The notes under the pieces are model-generated. The model made no database searches and had not been told where the DNA came from. It was given only the letters and a program-made list of their open reading frames with translations. Made by a program: the position numbers and the translations under genes. A stretch of DNA of 64,000 nucleotides from Klugiella xanthotipulae. GTDB taxonomy: Bacteria; Actinomycetota; Actinomycetes; Actinomycetales; Microbacteriaceae. Shown here one piece after another: positions 17,920-26,983 of the stretch. The stretch lies in NCBI RefSeq assembly GCF_006716695.1, contig NZ_VFPN01000003.1, positions 591,057-655,056 of the forward strand, read 5' to 3'. Every line of letters begins with the position of its first letter. Within the stretch, counting starts at the first letter, position 1.

Positions 17920-19377
17920 CTATCGAGGAGAACTCTCCGCGGTCTCCGTTTCCGCCGCAATCTCGCTCAACTCACGCTCCAGGCTGGCCGCATCGGTTTC
18001 CCGCACGGCCTCCAGCACACTCGCCCCGTCGGCACCCGTCGTCGGCTCACCGTGCGCCGCGGACATTGTGGCCTCATCGAACGGTATCTGGCCGGCCAAA
18101 ACGGCCGTAACCTGTCGCTTATCGATCTCTTTCGTCCAGGTGCCAATCAGCACGGTAGCGACAGCGTTACCAGTGAAGTTGGTGAGTGCACGGGCCTCAG
18201 ACATAAAGCGATCAATCCCCACAATCAGGCCCACCCCGTCAATCAGGTCCGGGCGATGCGATTGGAGACCACCGGCAAGGGTCGCGAGACCGGCACCGGT
18301 CACGCCCGCAGCGCCCTTCGAGGCAATAATCATGAAGACGAGAAGGGAGACCTGTTCGCCCAATTCCAGAGGCTTACCCATAGCAGTGGCCACGAAGAGA
18401 GCCGCCATCGTCAGGTAGATCGCCGTGCCGTCAAGGTTGAACGAGTATCCGGTTGGCACCGTCACACCCACGACGGGCTTGGACACACCCAGGTGCTCCA
18501 TTTTCGCGATCAAGCGGGGCAGGGCAGCCTCGGAGGAAGAAGTCGAGAAGATGAGCAGATACTCACGCCCCAGGTACTTCATCAACTTAAAGATACTCAC
18601 CCGGGCGACGGTCCACAGAATCGTACCCAGCACAACAACAATGAAGAGGATGCACGTGATGTAAAACGCCACCATGAGCGTGGCCATACTGACAATGGCC
18701 TGAAACCCCGTGGACCCGACAACAGCGGCAATCGCGCCAAACGCCCCGATCGGGGCGAGCCACATAATCATGATCAGGAGCCGGAAAACAAGCACCTGCA
18801 CCTGGCCGAGGGCCGTCAAGATCGGCTTCCCCGCCGCACCCATCTTCTGGAGGGCAAAGCCCACGAGCAGCGCGACGAAGAGCGTCTGGAGAATGTTCCC
18901 CGCGGTCAGAGAAGACAACAGAGATGTGGGGATAATACCCAGCAGGAAACTGGAGGTACCACCCGCCTCCGCCGTCACAGGTGCGTCATAGTGCATGTTC
19001 TGAATGTTCAGGCCCTCGCCCGGGTGAATAAAGTTACCCACCAACAAGCCAATACCGAGTGCAAACGTGGACATGATAATGAAGTAACCGAGCGCCAGAC
19101 CGCCCACCTTCCCCACTGTGGCCGCCTTGGCGATCGAACCGACGCCCAGCACGATGGTGCAGAAGATTACCGGCGCAATCATCATCTTGATCAGGCTCAC
19201 GAAAGCATCGCCAATGGGCTTGAGACCCTTCGCAAACTCGGGAGCAACAAGTCCAAGCGTTGCACCCAGTACCACGGCAAGAATAACGGCAATGTACAGA
19301 TAATGGGATTTATCGATCCGTCGTCGCCGGGGCGCGGGGCCGACGGTGTGAGACGGTGTGACATCATTTTTCGCCAT
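17920..19377 (-). CDS. dctA: C4-dicarboxylate:cation symporter DctA
   Basis: The 485-residue inner-membrane protein belongs to the DAACS family (DctA/GltP). Visible signatures are the N-terminal GLKPIGDAFVSLIKMMIAPVIFCTIV, the hairpin-loop TSSSEAALPRLI, the helix SFNLDGTAIYLT (the NLDG[TS] motif) and the second hairpin SKGAAGVTGAGLATLA, followed by GIDRFMSEARALTNFTGNAVAT. These are the substrate- and cation-binding elements. It probably imports succinate, fumarate or malate with H+ or Na+. It is divergent from a DcuS/CitA-type two-component system, the usual regulatory partner. Confidence 0.92.
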   Translation of the reverse strand: MAKNDVTPSHTVGPAPRRRRIDKSHYLYIAVILAVVLGATLGLVAPEFAKGLKPIGDAFVSLIKMMIAPVIFCTIVLGVGSIAKAATVGKVGGLALGYFIIMSTFALGIGLLVGNFIHPGEGLNIQNMHYDAPVTAEAGGTSSFLLGIIPTSLLSSLTAGNILQTLFVALLVGFALQKMGAAGKPILTALGQVQVLVFRLLIMIMWLAPIGAFGAIAAVVGSTGFQAIVSMATLMVAFYITCILFIVVVLGTILWTVARVSIFKLMKYLGREYLLIFSTSSSEAALPRLIAKMEHLGVSKPVVGVTVPTGYSFNLDGTAIYLTMAALFVATAMGKPLELGEQVSLLVFMIIASKGAAGVTGAGLATLAGGLQSHRPDLIDGVGLIVGIDRFMSEARALTNFTGNAVATVLIGTWTKEIDKRQVTAVLAGQIPFDEATMSAAHGEPTTGADGASVLEAVRETDAASLERELSEIAAETETAESSPR

Positions 19378-19384
19378 GACGACT

Positions 19385-19452
19385 CCTTTGTGTGAATGGC
19401 GGAATAGCTTCAGCTATTGTGCGGTCAGACCCAAGAAATGAGCCCTTTGTGT
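19385..19452. promoter_or_regulatory. dctA / sensor-kinase divergent promoter region with repeats
   Basis: A perfect inverted repeat AATAGC-TTCA-GCTATT at 19403-19418 is flanked by two direct copies of CCTTTGTGT (19385-19393 and 19444-19452). Because dctA is divergent from its likely regulators, these are candidate response-regulator sites. Inference from position and symmetry. Confidence 0.45.
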
Positions 19453-19532
19453 TCATACTGTTCACGTCGGGGTTGTTGACAGCCCAGACGTGGCGGTCGG
19501 CGACTGCACCACCCAGCGGCGACAATAGGGGG

Positions 19533-21197
19533 ATGACGAGGTGGAGCATTGCCAAACGGTTCTTTATCGGACAGTTGTCATTCATCCTGCTCCTCGCCAT
19601 CGTGGGCTCGGTCGCGCTCGTGATAGACGCCGCCGACCGTATCGACCGGGAGACGCGAGAGCGGATGCTCACCCTGTCCACCTCGGTCGCCCTCAACCCG
19701 TTTGTGATCGACGCTGTACAGACGGCACACCCCAGTGAACTCCTTCAGCCCTACGCGGAATCCCTGATGGATGCGGCCAACGCCGACTTCATTACGATCA
19801 TGGACACTCACCGCATCCGGTACACGCACCGGAACCGGGATATGATCGGCGGGAGGTTCGAGGGCAACATTACCCCGGCCCTGCACGGGCAGGCCTTCAC
19901 CGAGATCCACAACGGCTCGCTCGGGCCCACCGTGCGCGGGATCGTACCGATCACCTCCTCCGACGGCACCGTTATCGCGATCGTTTCCTCCGGCGTGACC
20001 GTGTCCAATGTAAATCTCGCGGTCAACGCCAGGCTCCCGCTCGTAGCCGCGGTAGCAGCCACCCTCATTCTGGTGGGTGCACTCATCTCGCTGGGGCTCA
20101 GTCGCTACCTGCGCCGGGTGACCTACGGCCGCGGCCCCGAGCAGATCAGCCAGATGTACGCGTTCTATGACGCGGTGCTGCACTCGATCGGAGAGGGAAT
20201 GCTCCTCGTGAACCCCCAGGGAGAGTTGGTGCTTTACAACACACAGGCGGCCGAGCTTTTGGGACTTCCGCCGATGAAACCGGAGGCTCCCCCGCTCCCC
20301 CTGCGCACGGCCGACCTCCCCGCCGAGTTGGGCGAGCTACTCGCAGGCGGTACCTCTGTGGACAGCGAGGTTGTCCTCACCCCTAGCCGGGTACTGCTCG
20401 TGACCCAGCGACCGGCCCGGGCCTCTGGCACCGGCGGGCGGGCGGCCTCCCTCGGCACCGTGGCAATCATCAGAGACCGTACCGATATGCAGCGACTGAG
20501 CGGGGAACTCGACTCGATGCACACTCTCGCCGATGCGCTGCGGTCACAAACTCACGAGCATTCCAACCGGCTACACACGATTGTCACGCTCATCGAGCTG
20601 GGGCGTGGTGACGAGGCCCTCCGCTTCGCGACGCACGAGGTTGAACAAGGCCAGATTCTCACCGACCGCGTGGTGAATGCGGTGGGTGAGCCAGCCCTCA
20701 GCGCTCTGCTCGTGGGGAAGACTGCGCAGGCAAGCGAACGCGGGGTGAGCCTCATCATCGTGAGCGACGGGGTCGTCCCACCACACGGAATCAGCGCACA
20801 TGACGCCGTGACGATCATGGGTAACCTGATTGACAACGCCCTGGACGCGGCAGCCCGGACGGTCGAGGAGGGGGCCGAGACCCACACACCCGAGGAACGC
20901 TGGGTGGAAGTGGTCCTAATCAGTACCGCAACCGAACTCACCATTAGCGTGCTCGATAGCGGGCTCGGACTCCAGGGCCTGCGCCCCGAAGAGCTGTGGG
21001 CACGAGGGTTCAGCACCAAACAGGACGCCGGGCAGGGTCGCGGCATCGGCCTCGCGCTCGTGCGGCAAACGGCCCGCTCAATCGGTGGGACAATAACGGT
21101 TGAAGACAGCGAGGAAACGGTTGCCGGAGCGCGTTTCACGGTGACCGTACCGTTTCATGCTGCGAACAGGCCCAGCGACCAGGACGAGGCACGATGA
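19533..21197 (+). CDS. DcuS/CitA-type sensor histidine kinase
   Basis: This 554-residue membrane kinase has the family layout: a first TM helix at 11-32, a periplasmic sensor of about 135 residues, a second TM helix at 168-190, a cytoplasmic PAS domain (about 208-315), an unusual H-box with phosphoacceptor His341 in QTHEHSNRLHTI, and a GHKL ATPase (NLIDNALDAA; LDSGLGL; GRGIGLALV). The sensor holds RYTHRNRDMIGGRF, similar to the ligand-binding loop of CitA/DcuS, so citrate or C4-dicarboxylates are likely signals. The ATG at 19533 is chosen by topology; the upstream frame adds 47 non-conserved residues. It overlaps the response-regulator gene by 4 bp. Confidence 0.9.
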   Translation: MTRWSIAKRFFIGQLSFILLLAIVGSVALVIDAADRIDRETRERMLTLSTSVALNPFVIDAVQTAHPSELLQPYAESLMDAANADFITIMDTHRIRYTHRNRDMIGGRFEGNITPALHGQAFTEIHNGSLGPTVRGIVPITSSDGTVIAIVSSGVTVSNVNLAVNARLPLVAAVAATLILVGALISLGLSRYLRRVTYGRGPEQISQMYAFYDAVLHSIGEGMLLVNPQGELVLYNTQAAELLGLPPMKPEAPPLPLRTADLPAELGELLAGGTSVDSEVVLTPSRVLLVTQRPARASGTGGRAASLGTVAIIRDRTDMQRLSGELDSMHTLADALRSQTHEHSNRLHTIVTLIELGRGDEALRFATHEVEQGQILTDRVVNAVGEPALSALLVGKTAQASERGVSLIIVSDGVVPPHGISAHDAVTIMGNLIDNALDAAARTVEEGAETHTPEERWVEVVLISTATELTISVLDSGLGLQGLRPEELWARGFSTKQDAGQGRGIGLALVRQTARSIGGTITVEDSEETVAGARFTVTVPFHAANRPSDQDEAR

Positions 21198-21922
21198 CAC
21201 ACCCCCTGAGAGTACTGGTGATCGAAGATGATCCCACCGCTGCGGCCGGGCAGAACGAATACCTCCGACGAATCGGTGGATTTGAGGTCGCACACACGGC
21301 CGCTACCGGGGCCAATGCGCTCCAGTGGCTCTCGCACAACCAGCGGGAAGGCGCGGCCCCCGTGGACGTGATTCTGCTCGATATGAATCTGCCGGATATG
21401 CACGGGGTGGAGATCGCGCGCCAGGTGCGAGCTGCGTCGCTGTGGGTGGACATCATTGCGGTGACCGCTGTACGCGAGCTGGAGGTGGTGCGGGCCGCAA
21501 TCGCATTTGGCGTGGTGCAGTACATCATCAAGCCATACACCTTCGCCACGTTTCACGACAAACTGAATCACTACCAGCAGTTTGCCCGACAGCTCACGGG
21601 CGAGATCACGGTCGTGGGTGAGCAGCAGCGCGTGCTCCAGAGCGAGATTGACGGGGCACTCGCCAGCCTGCGCAGCAGCACACCCGACTTGCTCCCCAAG
21701 GGGCTCTCCCCCGATACGCTCGACGCCATCACCGCGCATCTACACCGAGTCAATACGGCCGTGTCGGCAGGAGAGATCACCGAGGCGCTCTCCATCTCAC
21801 GAATCACCGCGCGGCGCTACCTCGAATACCTGACCAGCACGCGCCAGGTGTCACGAGAGCCCCGCTACGGCACACCGGGTCGGCCGGAGTTGGAATACCG
21901 CTGGCTCCCACCAGAACGCTAA
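21194..21922 (+). CDS. CitB/DcuR-type response regulator
   Basis: A 242-residue response regulator with a receiver domain (EDD at 11-13, phosphoacceptor Asp63 in LLDMNLPDMHG, Thr91, Lys113 in IKPYTF) and a C-terminal helix-turn-helix of CitB type (VSAGEITEALSISRITARRYLEYLTS). It overlaps the kinase gene by ATGA, indicating translational coupling. It most likely activates the divergent dctA in response to dicarboxylates. This role is inferred from family and position. Confidence 0.92.
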   Translation: MTHPLRVLVIEDDPTAAAGQNEYLRRIGGFEVAHTAATGANALQWLSHNQREGAAPVDVILLDMNLPDMHGVEIARQVRAASLWVDIIAVTAVRELEVVRAAIAFGVVQYIIKPYTFATFHDKLNHYQQFARQLTGEITVVGEQQRVLQSEIDGALASLRSSTPDLLPKGLSPDTLDAITAHLHRVNTAVSAGEITEALSISRITARRYLEYLTSTRQVSREPRYGTPGRPELEYRWLPPER

Positions 21923-21942
21923 GCAGGATAGCCGGAGCCCCC

Positions 21943-21960
21943 GTCGAAATTTATTTCGAC
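21943..21960. terminator. Perfect 18-bp palindrome at a convergent gene junction
   Basis: GTCGAAAT-TT-ATTTCGAC overlaps the stop codon of the minus-strand hydrolase gene and lies 20 bp after the response-regulator gene. It may be a weak bidirectional terminator, although the stem is AT-rich and no long T-tract follows. Confidence 0.35.
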
Positions 21961-23219
21961 ATATATGTCCCGGTGCTCAAGTACTCGACCGCTTGGTCTG
22001 CGAATGAACCCAGAGCGAGCGATCCGTGCTGATCGTCGTCAATAATAAATAATTGACCACCAATCAGCTTCTGCGCTTTTTTTGCCCACACAACAGGGGT
22101 CACCGTTTCTCTCGCATGTCCAACCAGCTGGAGAGAACTCACCGATTTATTGAGGCTGATCGGGTGGGGTTCGAGTGGCCATCCGGTACAGGTCGAAAGT
22201 CCCGGAAATGACGAACTGACCGGATGTGGTGGGCGAAGTGAGCCCGCGTGAGGGTACGTTTGGGAGCGCTCAATATAGTCACTCCATTGCCGATTGACAT
22301 CGCCGACATTGCGATAAACGTTACACACGATCATGGTACGTGTAACAAAATCGGAAGGTTTAAACCCGAGAGCAGCGAACCCCATTTCGGTGGAGAAGAA
22401 GTAACCGAAAAACTCTACGGCGTGCACAATATCATCCAACGACTTCTGGGCATCTCCGGAAAGATCGACAACGCTATCTAAAAGCATTCGTTCTACTCGG
22501 TCAGGGAACTGTGAACGAAACTCAATGCCAAGTTCCGTGCCCCAGGAAATTCCGAAATATTTTATTTTTTCGAGACGCATTGCTGCCCGAATAAAATTCA
22601 TGTCTCTCGCAATATTTTGAGTGGTTAGATTTCGGTAGAACTCAGGGTCTTTATCGATGCAGGAACGATTTGATTCTCTGATTTTATGCGCATAACTCAC
22701 CGCACTTTCTTTATCGGGGAACTCAACCGCAGCGTCCTCAAAGTTGCTCAGCGATTCACAGCCCAACGAAGAACTGCCGCCCGTACCACGAACATCAATA
22801 CCCACAAGAGTGTGAGTTTTGGTCAACTCAGACATCCCCGTTTTCTCAAGAGCAACAGGGAGGGTCCGGCCCTCAAGCCCCGGTCCACCTGGATTTGTAA
22901 AAACGACCCCCTGCTCAGTTTCTTTGGCTTTCAGCCGACTGACAGCAATCGTGAGTTTTTCTCCCTCCGGATTATTGTAGTCCTGAGGGACATCCACCTC
23001 TCCACACTCAAATCGATCCGAAACATGCTCTAGCGGGGAGGGGGAGTGTATCAACGCATATAGTTCATCCACACTCTTCTTGAGACTCGCACAATCATTC
23101 CATCTAATTCCTGAAATCCCGTCAAACTTATCACTATTATCTCTTGTCACATAAGGAGCACACGCCGATAACGCGAGAGTTAGCCCCGCTAAAATCGAGA
23201 TAAATGATAATTTATTCAT
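21951..23219 (-). CDS. Alpha/beta hydrolase lipoprotein, tripeptidyl aminopeptidase-like
   Basis: The 422-residue protein has a lipoprotein signal (FISILAGLTLALSAC, Cys20) and the fold of actinobacterial SlpD/SlpE/Tap-type exopeptidases: oxyanion-loop NPGGPGLEG, GIDVRGTGGSS, and nucleophile elbow GISWGTELG. The C-terminal TAP-like domain has VTPVVWAKKAQKL and a final His in DDDQHGSL. The usual acidic D-x-x-T-P motif reads E-T-V-T-P, so Asp is replaced by Glu. The protein is shorter than most relatives by about 70-100 residues, mainly in the lid region. The gene is clearly AT-richer than all neighbours and uses AT-ending codons, a sign of transfer. Confidence 0.8.
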   Translation of the reverse strand: MNKLSFISILAGLTLALSACAPYVTRDNSDKFDGISGIRWNDCASLKKSVDELYALIHSPSPLEHVSDRFECGEVDVPQDYNNPEGEKLTIAVSRLKAKETEQGVVFTNPGGPGLEGRTLPVALEKTGMSELTKTHTLVGIDVRGTGGSSSLGCESLSNFEDAAVEFPDKESAVSYAHKIRESNRSCIDKDPEFYRNLTTQNIARDMNFIRAAMRLEKIKYFGISWGTELGIEFRSQFPDRVERMLLDSVVDLSGDAQKSLDDIVHAVEFFGYFFSTEMGFAALGFKPSDFVTRTMIVCNVYRNVGDVNRQWSDYIERSQTYPHAGSLRPPHPVSSSFPGLSTCTGWPLEPHPISLNKSVSSLQLVGHARETVTPVVWAKKAQKLIGGQLFIIDDDQHGSLALGSFADQAVEYLSTGTYMSK

Positions 23220-23499
23220 GAATCATATCTCACCGCATCAAGCTGGGAATTGGGATCATACCGGAGGGTAAATATTCGGTGCCCGGGTACCATTTCACCT
23301 GTGCCACCCCCGCGCATCTCTCCCCACGAGGAGCAGCTATCCCCCGTCACAGCGCCGCCGTTATTGATGAGCACGTCGAAGGCCGCACAGCTTCTCACCC
23401 AGTTCCTCGGCGTGTTGCGCTTACCCATCACCGCCCGCAGACTGGTTCCGCAGGGATATCCGTGACGGGGGGACGCGGGCAGCAATGCACCCACAGCAC
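23220..23499. other. Intergenic region without a supported gene
   Basis: This 280-bp gap separates the AT-rich hydrolase gene from pcaR. A minus-strand open frame crosses it, but it has no ribosome-binding site, no recognisable domain, and runs into the hydrolase start. It may be remnant sequence from the insertion that brought in the hydrolase. Nothing else is visible. Confidence 0.4.
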
Positions 23500-24291
23500 T
23501 TAACTCATCGCGCGCTGCACCTCGCGGATTTTCTCGGCAACCTCCTGCAACCCGGTCACCATCGTCACAATCGTTTCGGTAATGTCATCGGTCGAATGCA
23601 GCGAAGCCTGCATCGACACATTGAGCGCCGCCACGACCCGCCCCTGCGGGTCGTATACCGGCACAGCGACCGAGCGGAGGCCTAACTCTAGCTCCTGATC
23701 AACCATCGCCCAGCCCTGCTCCCGCACCCGCACAATTTCGGCGTGGAGCGCGGCCGGGTCGGTCAGGGTGCGCTCGGTGAGCGCGGTCAGTTCGACCCGG
23801 CCGAGAAAGGCATTCAACTCGTCCTCCCCGAGACCCGCCAGCAGGACACGGCCCATCGAGGTGACGGAGGCCGGAAAACGGGTACCCACCGAAATACCGA
23901 TTGACATGATCCGCTTCGTATGAATGCGCGCAACATAGACGATATCCGAGCCATCGAGCACCGCCATCGACACTGACTCGTGCATCGAGGCCGAGAGATC
24001 CTCAAGCAGCGGCTGCGCGATACGCGGCAGCGACTGGCCCGAAAGAAAGGAGTAGCCCAGCTGCAGCACGAGGGGGGTGAGCTCAAACATTCGGCCGTCT
24101 GTACGCATGTAGCCAAGCTCCACCAGCGTGAGCAGGAAACGGCGCGCCGCCGCCCGGTTGAGGTCGGTGCGCTTCGCCACCTCACTCAGCGTCATGGCCG
24201 GATGATTCGCATCGAATGCACGAATCACCGCAAGTCCGCGGGCCAGGGACTGAACGAACTGTTCGGTGGCCGGTGGTGCTGACTGGGTCAC
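23500..24291 (-). CDS. pcaR: IclR-family regulator PcaR-like
   Basis: The protein has the IclR layout: an N-terminal winged helix (SLARGLAVIRAFDANHPAMTLSEVAKRTDLNRAAARRFLLTLVELGYM) and a C-terminal effector domain (ISVGTRFPASVTSMGRVLLAGL, then RSVAVPVYDPQGRVVAALNVS). It matches the PcaR/PcaU/PobR group that senses 3-oxoadipate or protocatechuate. It is the last gene of pcaF-I-J-R, 21 bp after pcaJ. The GTG at 24291 is favoured because AGGAG lies 5 nt upstream; a GTG at 24297 has the same motif directly adjacent and is less likely. A second IclR gene heads the cluster at 33025. Confidence 0.85.
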   Translation of the reverse strand: MTQSAPPATEQFVQSLARGLAVIRAFDANHPAMTLSEVAKRTDLNRAAARRFLLTLVELGYMRTDGRMFELTPLVLQLGYSFLSGQSLPRIAQPLLEDLSASMHESVSMAVLDGSDIVYVARIHTKRIMSIGISVGTRFPASVTSMGRVLLAGLGEDELNAFLGRVELTALTERTLTDPAALHAEIVRVREQGWAMVDQELELGLRSVAVPVYDPQGRVVAALNVSMQASLHSTDDITETIVTMVTGLQEVAEKIREVQRAMS

Positions 24292-24312
24292 GCTCACTCC
24301 TGAGTTGGAAGC

Positions 24313-24957
24313 TTAGTTCTCCGGCGGCAGCAGGGGAACGTCAACTCTTGATTGTAGTTCGGTAAACTCCATCCCGTAGGTTTCTCTCACCCGGACACCC
24401 GCCGAGAGGATCTCAAAGATAGCGACATCCGTGTAGACGCGGGTGACACAGCCGATGCCTGTCAGCGGGTAGGTGCAGGCCGGAACAAGCTTACTCTCGC
24501 CCGTTTTGGTGAACAGATTCATCATCACGAAGATCTCTTTGGCCCCGGTCGCAAGATCCATCGCACCACCCACCGCGGGGATCGCGCCCGGGTCTCCCGT
24601 GTGCCAATTGGCCAGGTCGCCCGTGGCCGACACCTGGAACGCGCCGAGCACGCAGATATCGAGATGCCCACCACGCATGATGCCGAATGAGTCACCGTGG
24701 TGGAAGTAGGAAGCACCCGGCAACTCCGTGATCGGGATTTTTCCGGCGTTGATCAGGTCCTCGTCGATCTCATCGCCCACGGCCACTGGGCCCATGCCCA
24801 ACATGCCGTTTTCGGTGTGCAGTGTGACCTTCTGATCGGAGCTGAAATAGTTGGACACGAGCGTGGGTTGTCCGATGCCGAGGTTCACAAATGACCCCGA
24901 GGGAATGTCTGCGGCAATGATCTCCGCCAGCCGGTCGCGCGTCAGTCTCTCGCTCAT
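24313..24957 (-). CDS. pcaJ: 3-oxoadipate CoA-transferase subunit B
   Basis: This 214-residue beta subunit carries the catalytic glutamate in HTENGMLGMGP (about residues 47-57), the glutamate that forms the CoA-thioester intermediate, and the GG(A/H)xD motifs of class I CoA-transferases (GGHLDICVLGAFQV). With PcaI it moves CoA from succinyl-CoA to 3-oxoadipate. Its start overlaps the end of pcaI by 4 bp, as expected for subunits made in equal amounts. Confidence 0.93.
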   Translation of the reverse strand: MSERLTRDRLAEIIAADIPSGSFVNLGIGQPTLVSNYFSSDQKVTLHTENGMLGMGPVAVGDEIDEDLINAGKIPITELPGASYFHHGDSFGIMRGGHLDICVLGAFQVSATGDLANWHTGDPGAIPAVGGAMDLATGAKEIFVMMNLFTKTGESKLVPACTYPLTGIGCVTRVYTDVAIFEILSAGVRVRETYGMEFTELQSRVDVPLLPPEN

Positions 24958-25673
24958 GCCGACACCTTTCCTGAGGTATACGCATCGGTTGGAACGCCGT
25001 TGCCCAGGCCCGTCTGGTGCAGGTCAACGATCACGTCAACAAAGATGCCGGGCGTGACCACAACCTCCGGATCAATCTGACCGACGGGAACCACGTTCGA
25101 CACCTGGACGATCGTGTGGGTCGCGGCGGTCGCCATGATTGGCCCAAAGTTGCGAGCCGTTTTGCGGTAGGTGAGGTTACCAAGCGGATCGGCGGTGTGC
25201 GCTGCGATCAAGGCATACTCCGCCCGGATTGGGCTCTCCAACACGTAGCCACGTCCATCAATCATCCGAGTCTCTTTACCCTCAGCCAACAGCGTGCCAT
25301 AACCCGTGGGGGTGAAAAACCCGCCGATACCGGCCCCTGCGGCACGGATGCGCTCTGCCAGGTTGCCCTGGGGCACCAATTCCAACTCAATCAGGCCCGC
25401 ACGAAATCTCTCATCGAAAAGCTGCGAGTCACTCTGCCGTGGGAACGAGCAGACAATTTTGCGAACACGACCGGCCCCAATCAAGGCGGCCAATCCGTGC
25501 TCTCCGTTGCCGGCATTGTTATTGACGACCGTGAGGTCGCTGGCTCCATGATCGAGAAGAGCCTCGATCAATTCGACCGGCTGGCCTGCTTTGCCGAAGC
25601 CACCGATGAGGATGGTGGCCCCGTCGGGAATCTGGGCAACCGCATCCGCGGCGCTCGTCGTGAGTGTGGGCAT
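24954..25673 (-). CDS. pcaI: 3-oxoadipate CoA-transferase subunit A
   Basis: The 239-residue alpha subunit shows the class I CoA-transferase motif DGATILIGGFGKAGQP (about 17-32) with the G-G-F-G CoA-binding loop and NNNAGNGEHGLAALI. It is the partner of PcaJ. It starts 6 bp after pcaF, in an operon pcaF-I-J-R. The product, 3-oxoadipyl-CoA, is the substrate of PcaF encoded just upstream. Confidence 0.93.
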   Translation of the reverse strand: MPTLTTSAADAVAQIPDGATILIGGFGKAGQPVELIEALLDHGASDLTVVNNNAGNGEHGLAALIGAGRVRKIVCSFPRQSDSQLFDERFRAGLIELELVPQGNLAERIRAAGAGIGGFFTPTGYGTLLAEGKETRMIDGRGYVLESPIRAEYALIAAHTADPLGNLTYRKTARNFGPIMATAATHTIVQVSNVVPVGQIDPEVVVTPGIFVDVIVDLHQTGLGNGVPTDAYTSGKVSA

Positions 25674-25679
25674 GCGATG

Positions 25680-26873
25680 CTACTTTCCGTGAACGTTTTC
25701 GAGAACGACGGCGAGCCCCTGGCCCACGCCGATGCAGATGGCGGCAACGCCCCAACGGCGGCCGGAGGCTTCGAGACGACGGGTCAGGGTGCCGAGGAGG
25801 CGGAGACCGGACGCGCCTAGCGGATGACCGAGGGCAACCGCACCGCCCCACGCGTTGACGATCCCCGGGTCGATACCCCAGGCGTCAATGCACGCGAGTG
25901 ACTGGGCAGCAAAGGCCTCGTTGAGTTCAACCGCGGACACCTCATCCCAGGCAATACCGGCTCGGGCGAGGGCCCGGTTGGCAGCCTCCACGGGAGCGAA
26001 TCCGAAGTACTGTGGGTCGTTGGCGAAGGCCCCGCGCCCGGCAATACGGGCGAGGGGTGGCATGCCCAGGATATCGGCTGCTCGTTCGGAGCCGATCAGC
26101 GCGGCGGAGGCACCGTCACTCAACTGCGAGGCATTGCCTGCCGTGACGGTTCCTGTGGCGAGCGGCCGGAAGACGGGCGTGAGGCCGGACAGCACCTCTG
26201 CGGTGGTTGAGGGACGAATACCCTCATCGCGCTCAAGCGTCGTTCCCGGTACCGGTGCAACCAGGTTCGTGTAGCGCCCCGCGGTCCAGGCGGCATCGGC
26301 GAGGCGGTGTGATTCGGCGGAGAAAGCGTCCTGTCGCTCCCGCGAAATGCCATATTTCTCGCGCAAAAGTTCGGTGGATTCCCCCAGCGATACGGTCCAC
26401 TCGGCGGGCATCGTGGGGTTAACGAGGCGCCAGCCGAGAGTGGTTGAGGCGAGTTGGAGGTCGCCAGCAGGATAGGGTCGCTCGGTCTTGGGTAGCACCC
26501 AGGGTGCGCGGCTCATGGACTCGACACCGCCCACTAGGAGGAGGTCGGCCTCACCCACGTTGACGGTGCGACTGGCCATCATCGCCGCGTCAAGAGAGGA
26601 ACCACACAGCCGATTGACGGTCGTGCCGGGTACCGAGGTGGGGAGACCCGCAAGCAGGGTGGCCATACGGGCCACGTTACGGTTTTCCTCGCCGGCCCCG
26701 TTGGCGTTGCCGAAGATGACCTCTTCGATGCGGGCCGGGTCCAAACCCGGCACACGCCGGACCGATTCGGCCACCACATGGGCTGCCAGGTCATCGGGAC
26801 GGGTGCCGGCCAACGAGCCGCCAAACTTACCAAAGGGGGTGCGAACGGCGTCGTAGATATAGGCCTGTTCCAT
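25680..26873 (-). CDS. pcaF: 3-oxoadipyl-CoA thiolase
   Basis: A full-length 397-residue thiolase. The nucleophilic Cys lies in VNRLCGSSLDAA (about residue 89), the second catalytic set is GHPLGASG and CIGVGQG near the C-terminus. It cleaves 3-oxoadipyl-CoA to succinyl-CoA and acetyl-CoA, the last step of the pathway. A longer open frame starts at 26954, but the ATG at 26873 has GGAG 5 nt upstream and gives the usual family N-terminus. An operator of the type seen at the iclR/pcaK promoter lies about 65 bp upstream, so a separate promoter is likely. Confidence 0.93.
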   Translation of the reverse strand: MEQAYIYDAVRTPFGKFGGSLAGTRPDDLAAHVVAESVRRVPGLDPARIEEVIFGNANGAGEENRNVARMATLLAGLPTSVPGTTVNRLCGSSLDAAMMASRTVNVGEADLLLVGGVESMSRAPWVLPKTERPYPAGDLQLASTTLGWRLVNPTMPAEWTVSLGESTELLREKYGISRERQDAFSAESHRLADAAWTAGRYTNLVAPVPGTTLERDEGIRPSTTAEVLSGLTPVFRPLATGTVTAGNASQLSDGASAALIGSERAADILGMPPLARIAGRGAFANDPQYFGFAPVEAANRALARAGIAWDEVSAVELNEAFAAQSLACIDAWGIDPGIVNAWGGAVALGHPLGASGLRLLGTLTRRLEASGRRWGVAAICIGVGQGLAVVLENVHGK

Positions 26874-26937
26874 GGGTGCTCCATCGCTCATCTCTGGGTT
26901 ATGCACGTATCGGCCACCGAGTTCGCCCCCTTCGGGC

Positions 26938-26960
26938 GTTCGGTTGGCGAACATGCGTTC
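26938..26960. promoter_or_regulatory. IclR-type operator upstream of pcaF
   Basis: GTTCG-N5-CGAAC (26938-26952) is followed by GTTC at 26957, exactly 19 bp from the first half-site. The same design is found twice at the iclR/pcaK promoter. It lies between pcaL and pcaF. PcaU/PobR of Acinetobacter are known to bind a palindrome plus one extra direct repeat, so this is probably a PcaR/PobR-like site. Sequence match seen; binding inferred. Confidence 0.7.
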
Positions 26961-26983
26961 ACTATACGGACAAGTGTAGCGGA

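Noticed and set aside
23216..23494. Minus-strand open frame with a FDVLINNGG stretch, like SDR proteins
   Set aside because: The match is short, the surrounding residues do not fit an SDR, and no start signal is present.
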